Source: Erodium maritimum (lineage: Eukaryota > Streptophyta > Magnoliopsida > Geraniales > Geraniaceae). Taken from it: a stretch of DNA of 64,000 bases. The stretch lies in assembly GCA_963921825.1 (NCBI GenBank), contig OY997592.1:28995730-29059729 (forward strand). The letters run 5' to 3'. How positions within the stretch are numbered: position 1 is the stretch's first letter; each line of letters opens with the position of its first letter. Positions 47,792 through 58,330 of the stretch are shown here, piece by piece. The notes beneath the pieces were generated by a model. It was not told the origin of the DNA. It did not search any database and saw nothing but the letters and a program-made list of their open reading frames with translations. The position numbers and the translations under genes were made by a program.

Positions 47792-50700
47792 GTTTTTTTT
47801 TAGACAATGTAGTGTTTATTTAAATATCGGCAAGAAGGATATTTTGAAGAGGCTCAGGGATATGACCCCTGGACCAATTCCAGACAGGGTAGGAACAAGC
47901 CGCCCTGGCAAGCCAGTGAGCTGCTTTGTTCGTTGTCTGTTTTACAAAGACGAGTTGCACGTACTCGAGTTTAGCTAAAAAGGAGATACAATCTGTGATA
48001 ATTGTCCCTAAAGGAGATAGAAGTTTTCCTCCTTTCTTGATCATATCCACTATGACCTTACATTCGCTCCTCACAGTCGCCCTCTAGTGTGGGTGTTGCC
48101 TAAGCCAAGTCAACGCATCTCTGATTGTATACGCCTCCACTAGACCCGGGTTCTGGGGACCATGAAAGGATGTCGATCGGGCCCCTATGATAACTCCCCG
48201 GTCGTCCCTACCTATCCATCTCGTCCCCATCAAATTCGTCGTCGTGAAGAGCACGCCATCTGTATTCACTGCCCACGTCCCATGAGTCGGGGAATCCCAC
48301 ACCTCCGCCGCTCTGGGTTGGTCGTGTCCTGGTTTTTCCTGATTTTGTCGCTTTCGCTTCATAGCTTCGAGCCATCCAGCTTGTAAGTGGAAGGCCGTTT
48401 GGAAGGCAGTAGCCGCCAGTTGGGTCGTTTGCTCCCAGACCACCTTATTCCTAGCCTTCCACACTTCCCATAATATGCAGCCGATTAAACCCCCGCTTGT
48501 CGGAGGATTACTGCTCAATGTCCTCTGTAACTATTCGGAAATCGATTGAGCATCATGGGGGGTGCTCAACCCCGACTTAGGCCAACACTTCGCCGCCAAT
48601 GGGCATTGGACTAGAAGATGGAGTTCTGATTCCTCCGCCCATGTGCAGACCGGACACACCGCTTTCATCGCCACATGTCTGCGCCTAAGATTGACCGCGA
48701 CCTGAAGACACCCTGAGCACGATCTCCAGAGGAGCGTCCGCACTTTAGGCAGGACTTCCAGGTTCCATATTCGTGTCCAGATGTCCGTTTGAGGCTGAAA
48801 GACGACTTGGTCCTGTTGACACATCTCATATGTCGTCTTCACCGTGTACTGCCCTAAATAGTCCCCCGTCCAATACCAAGAGTCCGATACCGCTGAATTA
48901 CTTACAGGTACTGCCAAAATGGCCCTTTGGTCGTCCTCGTCAAACATCTGTCGTATCTTGTCTACGTCCCACCGCCGCTCATTTGGTAGCATAATATCCG
49001 AGATCGGTTTTGTAGCCGTATCTGCTCTTGTCGAGCGTACTCTCGGCTCGACTCCAACCAACCACGGCTGATTGTCGATCATCGTGGATGTCCCTGGTCT
49101 AATCGACCTTCTAGCCCCTCCCTTAATCAACTCTTGAGCCGATAACAGGCTTTGCCAGACAAAACTCTGGTTAGGTTTCCGGAACGCGTCCAAGACCGAG
49201 GACTCCGGATAGTACCGAGCTTTTAACACTCTCGCAACCAAACGGGACTCATCCAGTAAAAGTCTCCATAGTTGCTTTCCCAGTAATGCTGAATTAAAGT
49301 CATACATATTTTTGAAGCCCAGTCCTCCCTCCTCCTTAGGGCGGGACATAGTCGTCCATGACTGCCAGATGACTCCTTTCCTATCCCCCCCCGGACGATT
49401 TCCACCAAAACCGGGCCAACGCCACATTCATCTTCTCCAATAGCCCTTTTGGCATACGCATAACGCTCATAGTGTATGTAGGGATCGCTTGTAGGACCGA
49501 CTTGACCAGTACCTCCTTTCCTGCCCCATTTAGTAGTTTCCCGTCCCATCTTTGAATCCGCCGAAGTACTCTTGTCAGGATATATTGTAATCTCTGCTTC
49601 CTGCTCCGCCCCATCATATTTGGAATTCCCAGGTAGGGGGATGGTTAGGTCAGCTCCCGGATTCCAAAAATCTGAACCCTGTCCACCCGACACGAGGTAG
49701 GCGTGTTGGCACTAAAGAAGAGCGAAGACTTTTGTTGGTTCATAATCTGACCTGACGCCTCTTCGAACATACGTAGATACCCCTTGACACGCCTCATTTC
49801 CAGCGGGGTCGCCTTGCAGTACACGTAACAGTCATCTGCAAAGAACAGATGAGTCAGTGGAGGCGCACGAGGAGTTATTCGGACTCCGTGTAACTCCCTC
49901 GCACCCTCTGCCCCTTGAAGCAGTCTCGAGAATCCTTCCATACAGAAAAGAAACAAATACGGGGATAGCGGGTCGCCCTGTCTAATCCCCCTCTCCGGTT
50001 GGACAAATTCCGCTTGCTGCCCTCCCGCTACAATGTTGTATGTGACAGAATACGTGCACCGGCGGACAAGATTAATCCAATCTTCCCCCAAACCGAAACC
50101 CCGCATCATGTACCACATGAATCCTCATTCTACCTGATCATATGCTTTACTCATGTCCAACTTCAAGGCCACCCACCCCTCCTTACCGTGCTTCTTATTC
50201 TTTAAATAGTGGAGGGTTTCATACGACAATATAATAGTATCCTGGATCGAGCGTCCTGGAACAAACGCACCTTGTGTTTCCGAGATCAGTCCATCCAGTA
50301 GACCTTTCAGTCGGTTCGCCGCCACCTTCGAAACAATCTTGAATATCACATTACACAGCGCGATGGGCCGCAGATCCTTCAAGGACATCGGACACTCCAC
50401 TTTCGGAATCAGGACCAGCGTTGTTCTGTTCAGGTCTTTCGGGATCTCTTCCCCCGCAAATACTCTCCTCGCCCAGCGGGTGACATCCGCACCGACCGTG
50501 CCCCAGTACTTCTGGTAAAAATACGGATTCAGGCCATCCGGACCCGGTGACTTGTTTGGTCCCATAGAGAAAATAGCCTCACAGACTTCCTCAGAGGACA
50601 CCTCGCTCATAAGAGCCCGGTTCTGTTCTACTGTTACTTGCTGCTAGAAGCGAGGGCAGTTTATCCCTTCCCCCGAGTTTTCCTAGATAAGGTTTTATAG

Positions 50701-52416
50701 AACTCCAGGATATGCTCCCCAAGCCCCATGTCCCAGGAAAGAATATCCCCCTCTGCATCCTTCAGCTCCGTCACCTTGTTTATGTTCTTCCGCTGCGAAG
50801 CCGATGCCTGAAAAAACTTGGTATTTTGATCGCTCTCTGTAAGCCAGTGCTGTTTAGCCCTCTGCCTCCAGAACTCCCTCTTTTTCTCCAGCGCAGAGAC
50901 ATAGAGCTTCTGTAGCGCTCGCCGATGTCGGATACTCGTTCTATCAAGTTTCCCATTCAGCCACAGGATGTCTTTTTCATATCGGGGAATTTTCCTGGCT
51001 AAAACATTGTAGACCTCCTTCCCCCAGACCTCTAGTGCTTCACCTGTCTCTTTTGTCTTAATTCCGATATCACGGTCTCCAGGGGAACCTCACCAAGCCT
51101 GGATTAAGTGACCACATTCCGGATCTTCCGCCCACATGTTCTCAAACCTGAACTGCCTAGACCACACCGGGTCCACTCTTCGTTCCGAGTCCAGCAGGAT
51201 AGGTAAATGATCTGAGGTTGAAATGCCTAGGTTGATCAGGTGGGCATCCGGCCACAACTCCTTTAGTTACAGTGACATGAGGGCCCTATCGAGCTGGACC
51301 GTCATTCGCGTCTCCGGTTCAATTCCACTATGTCATGTAAAGCCATACCCTTGAAGGGGTACATCAGTGACCTGTGCCTCACGCATCGCCCCCCGGAACC
51401 CGTGAATGAGTCCAACCGGATACCGGTTTCCCCCATGTTTCTCTCTTTGATTGAGGATGCCATTAAAGTCCCCCATAAGCAGCCACCTCTCTGATATCCC
51501 CGACCGTTTGCCCAAAGACCGAATCATCTCCCAAGTCTTCCAGCGGAGTTCTCGATTCGCCTCACCATAGATCCCCGTGAAGCGAAGTGACTCCCCACTC
51601 GCTCCCGTTACCTCCACATCAATGTATCGTTCTTGACAATCGATCTTCGTGATCGACACTCCCATCGCCCATAAAAGGATAATCCCACCTTTATGTCCAT
51701 CCGCCAGGACCTCACACCCCCCCCCCCCCCGCGAAGCCCGTTTTCAACCTTAGTATGTCAGCTTCCCCTTTTTTCGCCAAAGTCTCACTCAGGAAGACTA
51801 TCTGCGGTTTCCTGCGACGGATCGCCCCCTTCAGGTATTCCACCGCAACCAATTTCCTGAGACCTCTACAGTTCCAAGATAGGAAGCGCATCCTTCCTCC
51901 TTGCAAGCAAAGCAGCAAGGAGGAAGGATGACACCCGTCGGAATACCGTATGCCAGACAAACGTAACGTCCACGCTCCAATCTCCGAGCTCAGTCGCTAC
52001 TCCTATCTCCGACTCGCCCCCGTCTCTACCAACCACTACCCGAGGAAAAACCTCGCGATCGTGGGGCAACTCGCTCCTACTTCGGTCAGAAGATGAAACC
52101 GGTGCCCCCCAGATTCCCCCCGACTCCGATTCGAAGCAACAACAAACACACCGTCCAAAATCCACCAGTACCGAGTTTAAAATAGAACAAAATTGAAGGA
52201 ACTTGGAGTTACCTTCCCCCCCCCCCCCCACCCGACCGAAGACCGCCGTCGAGAGCACTCGCCGGCACGCGCTCGTCCTTCCCCTGTCGCTGTTAGCTCA
52301 GAGAAACTAGGGCCGGCTGCTATGTGATACTTTGATTCGGTGCCATATTCCACTAATATTGACGTTGTCAGCAGTATGTAACATATTGGATGGAGTCAAT
52401 AAATGACGGTGCTCTC
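47792..52416 (-). mobile_element. LINE 2: L1-type LINE with ORF2 only, including RNase H
   Basis: Minus-strand LINE flanked by a perfect 11-bp duplication TTTCGTTTATT (47781-47791 and 52417-52427), with a T9 run at its left end (the poly(A) tail). The 5' region is about 52416-51900. Endonuclease is at about 51895-51250 (MRFLSWNCRGLRK, WLLMGDFNGIL). Reverse transcriptase is at about 50610-49650 (SPGPDGLNPYFYQKYW, the RGIRQGDPLSPYLF block, catalytic FFADDCYVYCK). Next come the thumb and zinc domain at about 49620-48570 (WNLEVLPKVRTLLWRSC, HLLVQCPLAAKCW) and RNase H at about 48290-47850 (VNTDGVLF, GLVEAYTIRDALTWL, NKAAHWLARAA). About six or seven lesions interrupt it, including a TGA within VE-GFMWYMM near 50120, a TAA near 49650, a frameshift in the G run near 49385 and a stop near 48530. 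No ORF1 is present. Confidence 0.92.
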
Positions 52417-52427
52417 TTTCGTTTATT

Positions 52428-52445
52428 CTTAAATCCTATTAAGCT
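52428..52445. other. 18-bp host remnant between LINE 2 and LINE 3
   Basis: Only 18 bp separates the right target repeat of LINE 2 from the left target repeat of LINE 3. The two insertion sites were therefore practically adjacent. Confidence 0.7.
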
Positions 52446-52458
52446 AGTGTAAATTGTT

Positions 52459-54877
52459 TTTTTTATCAAAGAAATTTTACAAATGAAGCAAAAGGTACAA
52501 AAAAGAAAATCGAGACCTAAAAACGAATCAGAATAAAGAAAAAATAGCAAGAGCAAGAAAAAAGAACTCAAGTAACTCCGATTGGGTTGGGCACTCTGTC
52601 GCTGTAATGAGGACTTAACGTTGTTTCAACCTTCTTGAAGCCTTTCTCAATCAAGCCACGATAGCAAACTCCCAAACTTTCAGCAAGTCTCACCACCGTA
52701 TGGGTGATACTCTCACCTATGCGACCATCAATCAACGGAGAGGAAAAACCAGAGAAGGCATCCTGGGGAAGGGCCTCGCCAAGATCGATCTGAAGCGGGG
52801 GGGACCGATCGGTAAGAGGGACTATAGCTTGAAGCGGTTGTGGCGAGGAAAGCCCTGAGGGAACTCCTGAGAGAGGGAGGGAGGAGGAACCAACACCCTT
52901 AAGAGGTTGTGATGCCCGCTCAGCCAGAGGAACCAGAGCACTATCTAGACCAGCGTACAAGTCCAAAGCAGAGGTCAAGTCGTCAGAGTCATCCTCTACC
53001 TTGTCCACCCACCTATCCGAATTACTGCCCCCTGAACCCGAAGCGGCAATAGGTGAAGCCCCAATGCCACATGGAAAAACCCCAACAGGTGTAGAAAGGG
53101 CCAGCCGAGAGGGCCACAACACTACTGGAGATAAACGAGGGAGAGCTTAGAAATGGAGCAAGGGAAGAAGGACCCTTAATCTCAACATGCGGGGATACGC
53201 CCGTAGCCAAACCCCCTGGAGGAGAAAAGGGACTGAGTCAACAGAAACCGTCTCAAGAACCACGTTCACGACGAACCCAGGATACTGAGCTTCAACCACC
53301 CGCATGTCCACCGAGATAGCTGGAACGTGAACCAAACTAAAGCTCTAGATGAGTGAGCCGACAATAGAGAACATGGATGAATGGTAACAAGCAGTCCAAA
53401 CGTCCCAACAATCTCAGAAATCGATTCTCTGCTCCAGCAAACAACGGGAAGGCCAATAATATCGATCCAAAGAAGGCGTCCTCCTTGCAAAACCTTGTCA
53501 GCACAGTCAGAAAAAGAAAAGAACCAGGGACGTAGAGCTTTTCAGTCGTCGATCGCTAAGGACGACCAGACTTCCTGATCCGAACAAGACAACAGAAAAG
53601 CCCTCGAGCCCAACTCAACGAGATTCACCCTTGAAAACCCTGCAAGCTAGAGACCAATACTCAGTATGCTCACCGTAGCGGAAGAATTAGCAACGCATAT
53701 CACACTAAAAGTCGGTAACGTCTTGAAGCTAGGAGCAAGAGACAGAGAGCACCGCAACGACCCGGACGAACAAGGCCACGAGGGAGTCAAAGTCGACGGA
53801 CCCAAGTCCCCACGGGTAGACATGTACACAATTCCTACAGGAGAAAACCCAACAGACGAAACACCAGATCCTTTGAGCCGATTACCCAATTCGACCTAAA
53901 TCTTACGTCCTTGAAATAGGTGCCTGTTCAAGGAAGATACAGCACACACAGAGTCACTAGGAAGTTTGAAGTACACAAAAGCAAACCTAGTACCTTTATA
54001 AGCTAATTTTCCCCGACGTCAACGGCTTCAACAACACCAACTCGCGAGAACAAGGACATCAAATGACAGGTTGTTGTAGACGGAGCGAGATTAGCAACGA
54101 AGACCGTATAACGCTTAGAAAAGTTTGGGATAGGGGTATTAACACCTAAACCTTTCTCAGCCAATGTCTCCGGGACCACCGAATTGGTTGCAACAAAAGA
54201 AGCAGCATCTAAAACAGATCGCTCACCTGACTTCCGAGGATGAATGGTTGTAACCACCTCAGCAAAAGACGGAGTCGCCACAACCTTTGGGGGTATCCGA
54301 CCAAGAGACACGGATTCTGAAACCTGAGGACTAACCAAAGGTTCTTGAACGAGCAACGGTCTCGCCAAAGCTGGGGAAGCAACACGAGGAGCTACAGTAA
54401 TTGCAGCGTCTCGTCTCTTACTCACATGCACAACATCTTGTAACTGAGAAGAGGGCAACTTGGTATGTACATGAGGTGCAATTGTCCGAGAACCGAGCTG
54501 ATTGGGATGACCACGCCGACGGAGACCGGTGTTAGGTACCAAGTTCCACCTACGGCGAGGACAGAGAGACCTCGGGTCTGGGCACCTCTTAGCGTCCAGC
54601 CATTCCCGCAAGTCTGACACGTGACTGCTCCGACCACCTCTCCCTAAACGACACCGCTCAACCAGCTGCCGGACAAGCCGTTCCACCTCTTCATCTTCGT
54701 CATCGAAGGATTCAAAGGAAACGAAGCTTCCCTCGAAATCATCAAGCAGATCCACGCTTCTCCAATCCCAGTCCCTCTCGAGAGTGGGACGACGAGTGCG
54801 GCCGCGCCGCCGTCGGCCACCCATGAAAGGGTATAAAGCCCTAAGAGAAAAGGGGTGCGTGGTACATCGCGTAAATA
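52459..54877 (-). mobile_element. LINE 3: ORF1-only LINE retroposon
   Basis: Minus-strand insert with a perfect 13-bp duplication AGTGTAAATTGTT (52446-52458 and 54878-54890) and an A tail after TTTGAT (a T run at 52459-52464 on the plus strand). From right to left it has a 54-bp leader, an ATG at 54823 (MGGRRRRGRTRRPTLERDW), an Arg/Asp/Glu-rich segment, an RRM at about 54110-53880 (RYTVFVANLAPSTTTCHLM) and a DUF4283-type block at about 53650-53340 (GGRLLWIDIIGLPVVCWSRE). A Ser/Pro-rich C-terminus ends at a stop at 52568, followed by a 3' UTR of about 105 bp. There is no endonuclease or RT. The frame is interrupted about four times. LINE 1 ORF1 has the same RRM-plus-DUF4283 architecture, which supports LINE origin. 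Confidence 0.85.
52568..54823 (-). pseudogene. LINE 3 ORF1-type protein (RRM, DUF4283), broken frame
   Basis: Nucleic-acid-binding ORF1 protein of plant L1 elements. The N-terminal 240 residues are basic then acidic (GRRRRGRTRR, DDEDEEVERLVRQL), followed by the RRM and the DUF4283-like domain. The tail contains DKVEDDSDDLTSALDLYAGL and ends HYSDRVPNPIGVT. The start at 54823 was chosen because the longer upstream frame runs through the target duplication and out of the element. About four shifts or stops separate the segments, so it cannot now make a whole protein. Confidence 0.75.
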
Positions 54878-54969
54878 AGTGTAAATTGTTATGTAGTATC
54901 ATTGACCAGCAATTATTGTATTTTTCCGTCTGTAAGTCTAACGACCGTTAAATGAGTAACGAAAAAAAC

Positions 54970-55985
54970 TGATAGTTTTTTTTTAACGAAATGTGCAATT
55001 TTATTACTTGAAATCGATTACATTATCATGCAACGGGGAACAGACTCCCCGACCACCAGAAAATCAGTATTAACGAACAATAGTTCACTTATCCTTCTAA
55101 TATCAGAACCGTCATCGACGGTTTTTTGATGCCCCTTGGGCAAGGAAAGAAGACGAACGGGGTACGGAGATCCTGAGCGACCTCGACGGTAGGGTACCGG
55201 AGATCCTGAGGGATCTCGACGGTAATGGTGATGGTGGGAGGTAACGCATCATCTGGGGACCCTTCCCAGAGCCAGTCCCCGATGCTTAGGTCGTATATCA
55301 TTCCTCCCGGCAGGGCATTTTCCTCGCTTGTAACTTGTCGCCCCACATAGGAACCGACATCATCCTTTGCAGCATTCCATCAGCTGTGCTCCCATGGGTC
55401 ACGGGCGATGCCGGAACCCTAGCAACCACGTGGCCCGGGGGAGGAGGGGCCAGAGCGAGGTCTTGGCAAACCCTAGAAACCGCACCGCCCGGGGGAAGGA
55501 GGGCCAGAGCAAGGTCTTGGCCAAGCGATTGGATCGGCGAAATAGGGTTTGGAGGGGGGAAGCCGAGGAGGAAGTTGCGTGAGAAGGACGTAACTAGGGG
55601 ACGTCGCAAGGGCTGCCCTCTTCTCGACGTCGCGGTCGGGGATGGAGCAGTTGCTCCCATGAAGAAGGAGGTCACGTCCACCGATACACATGGGCCAGGG
55701 AGTGGGAGGATCGGCAACACCAGTGTAGAGGAAGACAAAGCCAGAACCGAGGGTTTAGCTTTTTTCCGTCGATGACTCCTATCCCCAGCACCAGGAACGG
55801 TCTGCGATGGGCAAGACGGTAGCAGATGGGCATCACCGGCTGGGGCAGCAGCAGTAACGACCGAAGGAACCACGACAGAGGACAACTCGGCGGTGGGGGC
55901 AAGAGAAAACACCATAGCTAGGACGGCTAGGGTTAGGAGAAAGCTCTCAAAAGAGAGAGAGTTTTTTTGTGTGAAATCTTTTTGG
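54970..55985 (-). mobile_element. Poly(A)-tailed retroposon of unknown origin
   Basis: On the minus strand a leader containing AACCCTAG leads to an ATG near 55915. A 205-residue Pro/Ser-rich frame follows (starting MVFSLAPTAELSSVV, with a duplicated CQDLALAPPPPG-type repeat). A second frame at 55346-55089 ends MTVLILEG. Then comes an AATAAA signal near 55002 and an A tail (plus-strand T9 near 54975-54983). The leader, the tail and the orientation shared with the two LINEs to its left suggest a further LINE-derived or processed retroposon. I did not find a convincing target duplication, and no domain is recognised. Confidence 0.45.
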
Positions 55986-56620
55986 TTTCAATTTTATGAT
56001 AACTGTTTTAATAGTACATAACAAAACAGAAAATTATATGACTTGACAATAAACGAAAAATTAAAGTTATGATTCGAGAATAAACAAAAAATTAGAGTTA
56101 TGATTTGAGAATAAACGAAAAATTGAAGTTTCCATTTTAGGAGAGTTTTAGAGCACGTGACAAGCATGTGACTGGTATTTCACGGCATTAGTCATACTTA
56201 ACAAATTTTGATATATTTTGAGAATTAATAAGGTGAAACTTGTTACTATCTAATACGTTTCATATATGTAAGTTGTGATTTAATGTTTGACTTTAATACA
56301 GTGAGGCGACATGGAGTTCTTTCTATAAGAAACTATCATATACCCCTTTTAATCAAACATTCACTATGATCATTCCATACCTATTTAAAATACATGTCAA
56401 ATTTATTTTTTTTCCACTCACATAAGCAAGATCAAAATTGTAATAACATGATGGTATATGAACAAGTGTGCATTTTATTTCGTGGTCAATTCATTAATGT
56501 AATCATTCTCGATTCGTTTAAATTCTGATTAGCTTTAAATTTGTGCCAATATTTTTTTTTATTTTTTCAAGAGTTATCTATCAAATAACATATTGAATAT
56601 ATTTTAAAGCACGAAAAAAA
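55986..56620. other. AT-rich intergenic DNA
   Basis: No gene is recognised. A short repeated GAATAAACGAAAAATTAAAGTT-like motif occurs about three times near 56045-56130. The remainder is unstructured AT-rich sequence. Confidence 0.5.
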
Positions 56621-56624
56621 ATTA

Positions 56625-57410
56625 TAACAAGGTGATAAAAAAAAGTGTTGATAAATCTTCAGTGATATATTTCATATCATGGTGATAAAACTAGTGTTAA
56701 ATATTGATAGAAAACTGTATTGAGATGATAAAAAAAACAAGTGATGAGGCGATAAAAATCATGTTCAATTTTGAAAATAAGGGTGTAAAATAGAGTTTAG
56801 TGTTGATAAAACTAGCGTTTAGTGTTATAAAATGGATAATTGTTCAAAGCTACTCTAAAGTTTCGTCCACAAACGAGTTGATGCACAAAGTTTCGTCCAC
56901 GCTGTGTGGCTACCCTGAGGCATTGTCCACGACTTTTTTTTAGTTTTAACGTAATAGGGATGTTCAGAATGATGGTCTGGGCAGTGGTTCCCAGATTGAG
57001 TAGAAACGTGGACAAAGCTTCAATGCACCCATAAAGCGTGGACAAAACTTAAATGTACCCACAAAAGTGTGGGCAAAACTTCAATGCACCCACAAAGCGT
57101 GGACAAAACTTTAGTGCACCCACAAAGCGTAGACAAAACTTTGTGCATCAATTCGTTTGTGGACGAAACTTTAGGGTAGTTTTGGACAATTATCCTCGGA
57201 TAAAACTAGCGTTTAGTGTTGATAAAACTAGTGTTCAGTGTTGATAAAAACATGTGATGAGGTGATAAAACACATGTACCAGGGGTGTAAAAACAAGTGA
57301 CGAGGTGATAAAAATCATGTTCAGTTTTGGAAAATGATGTGATAAAACCAATGTTCCATGTCGATAAAACTAGTGTTCAGTATTGATAAAACTAGTGTTT
57401 AGGGTTTCCT
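56625..57410. repeat. Degenerate 22-bp AT-rich tandem array, interrupted by a MITE
   Basis: Variants of GTTGATAAAACTAGTGTTCAGT and of GTGATGAGGTGATAAAAATCAT repeat with a period of about 22 bp on both sides of the MITE at 56834-57195. The copies next to the MITE (GATAAAACTAGCGTTTAGTG) are the same on both sides, consistent with insertion into the array. Confidence 0.75.
56834..57195. mobile_element. MITE with about 68-bp terminal inverted repeats (Mutator-like?)
   Basis: The left end GGATAATTGTTCAAAGCTAC and the reverse complement of the right end (GGATAATTGTCCAAAACTAC) match over about 68 bp with about 7 mismatches. The 362-bp element has no coding capacity. Near its right side it carries about four copies of a 30-31-bp unit (GCGTGGACAAAACTTTAGTG plus CACCCACAAA). 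Long inverted repeats suggest a Mutator-type MITE, but the surrounding tandem array hides any 9-bp target duplication, so the superfamily is uncertain. Confidence 0.8.
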
Positions 57411-57705
57411 CTAGGGGTCTCTGTCTGAGATCGAGTCCTCATCCTGTTCAGCATGACGAGCAACTTCGTACCAAGGGTCCTCTCTAGCTGAACACCGAGG
57501 TTGTTGGTATCGCGGTTCTCGACGACAACGACGATGTTTGGCAGAAAAACCATGGCGAGGAGACGGCGGCGACTGAGGGAGCAAAACCCTAATTACTTAG
57601 ATTCTAGTCTTTGAGACTCGTTTACAAACACACTTTGATTCATGTTGAACGAAACTGAATTGTATTTGGAAAGTAAATTGAACTTGCTATCGTATCTCTT
57701 TTTTT
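57411..57705. other. Short unassigned stretch
   Basis: Minus-strand sequence around 57590-57420 resembles a gene or retroposon 5' end: an AGGGTTTTGC leader, then an ATG near 57553 opening a short frame starting MVFLPNIVVVV. I do not recognise it and it runs into the repeat array. Confidence 0.3.
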
Positions 57706-57709
57706 TAGT

Positions 57710-58330
57710 TAGTAAGTTTTTTTTTTCTATAAAGAACTAATGTTTTCAAAATGAAAAACAAAGACACGGGGAGACCCCTCAGATACAAACCAGAACAAGT
57801 CATATAGACACCTTCAAACATAACCAACAAACCCATTACTTGAGTACTAACCAGGTCTAAAAACCTAAATTTCTCAAACATGAAGTACAACTCGATATCA
57901 CCTGAACAACACACAGATGAGACCAATACAACAAGAGCACTGGCATACTGTACAACCTCAAAACAAACCCTACACATGGAGGAACAACAAAGGTTTCAGA
58001 ACCTGAGTTTACCAACATTAAGCAAACCTACCACACTAACTGGCCGCCACCACACCCATCCCTCAAATTCTTCCCACCAGAACTTCAGAACAACCGAACA
58101 AGGCAAAACAACCAACTCGGGGGCTAACACCCAAATATACTGAGTGGTCCGACCCAAACCAGGTCGGAAACAAAAGATCTAGCAAGAGAACGAAAGAGAA
58201 GGGAAAACCTAGCTACGAACCCATCCAACCCACACCCCTCTCCTAAGGGGAAAGCAAACAACAACCAGCACCCAGCAGATCAACCCAACAATTGCCCGAA
58301 CTCCACATTATAGACTTATAGACAAGGCAA
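57710..58330 (-). mobile_element. 5'-truncated LINE 3' UTR fragment
   Basis: On the minus strand this is T/G-rich non-coding sequence ending CTTTATAGAAAAAAAAAA (a plus-strand T run near 57717-57727). This is the composition and ending of plant L1 3' UTRs, such as that of LINE 1 at 18033-18480. No coding part remains. No target duplication was found. Confidence 0.5.

Noticed and set aside
52215-52230. C-run (and the similar run at 51717-51730) as a special structure
   Set aside because: Plain homopolymer runs in the LINE 2 5' part. Their length is likely variable or inaccurate, and no further pattern is seen.
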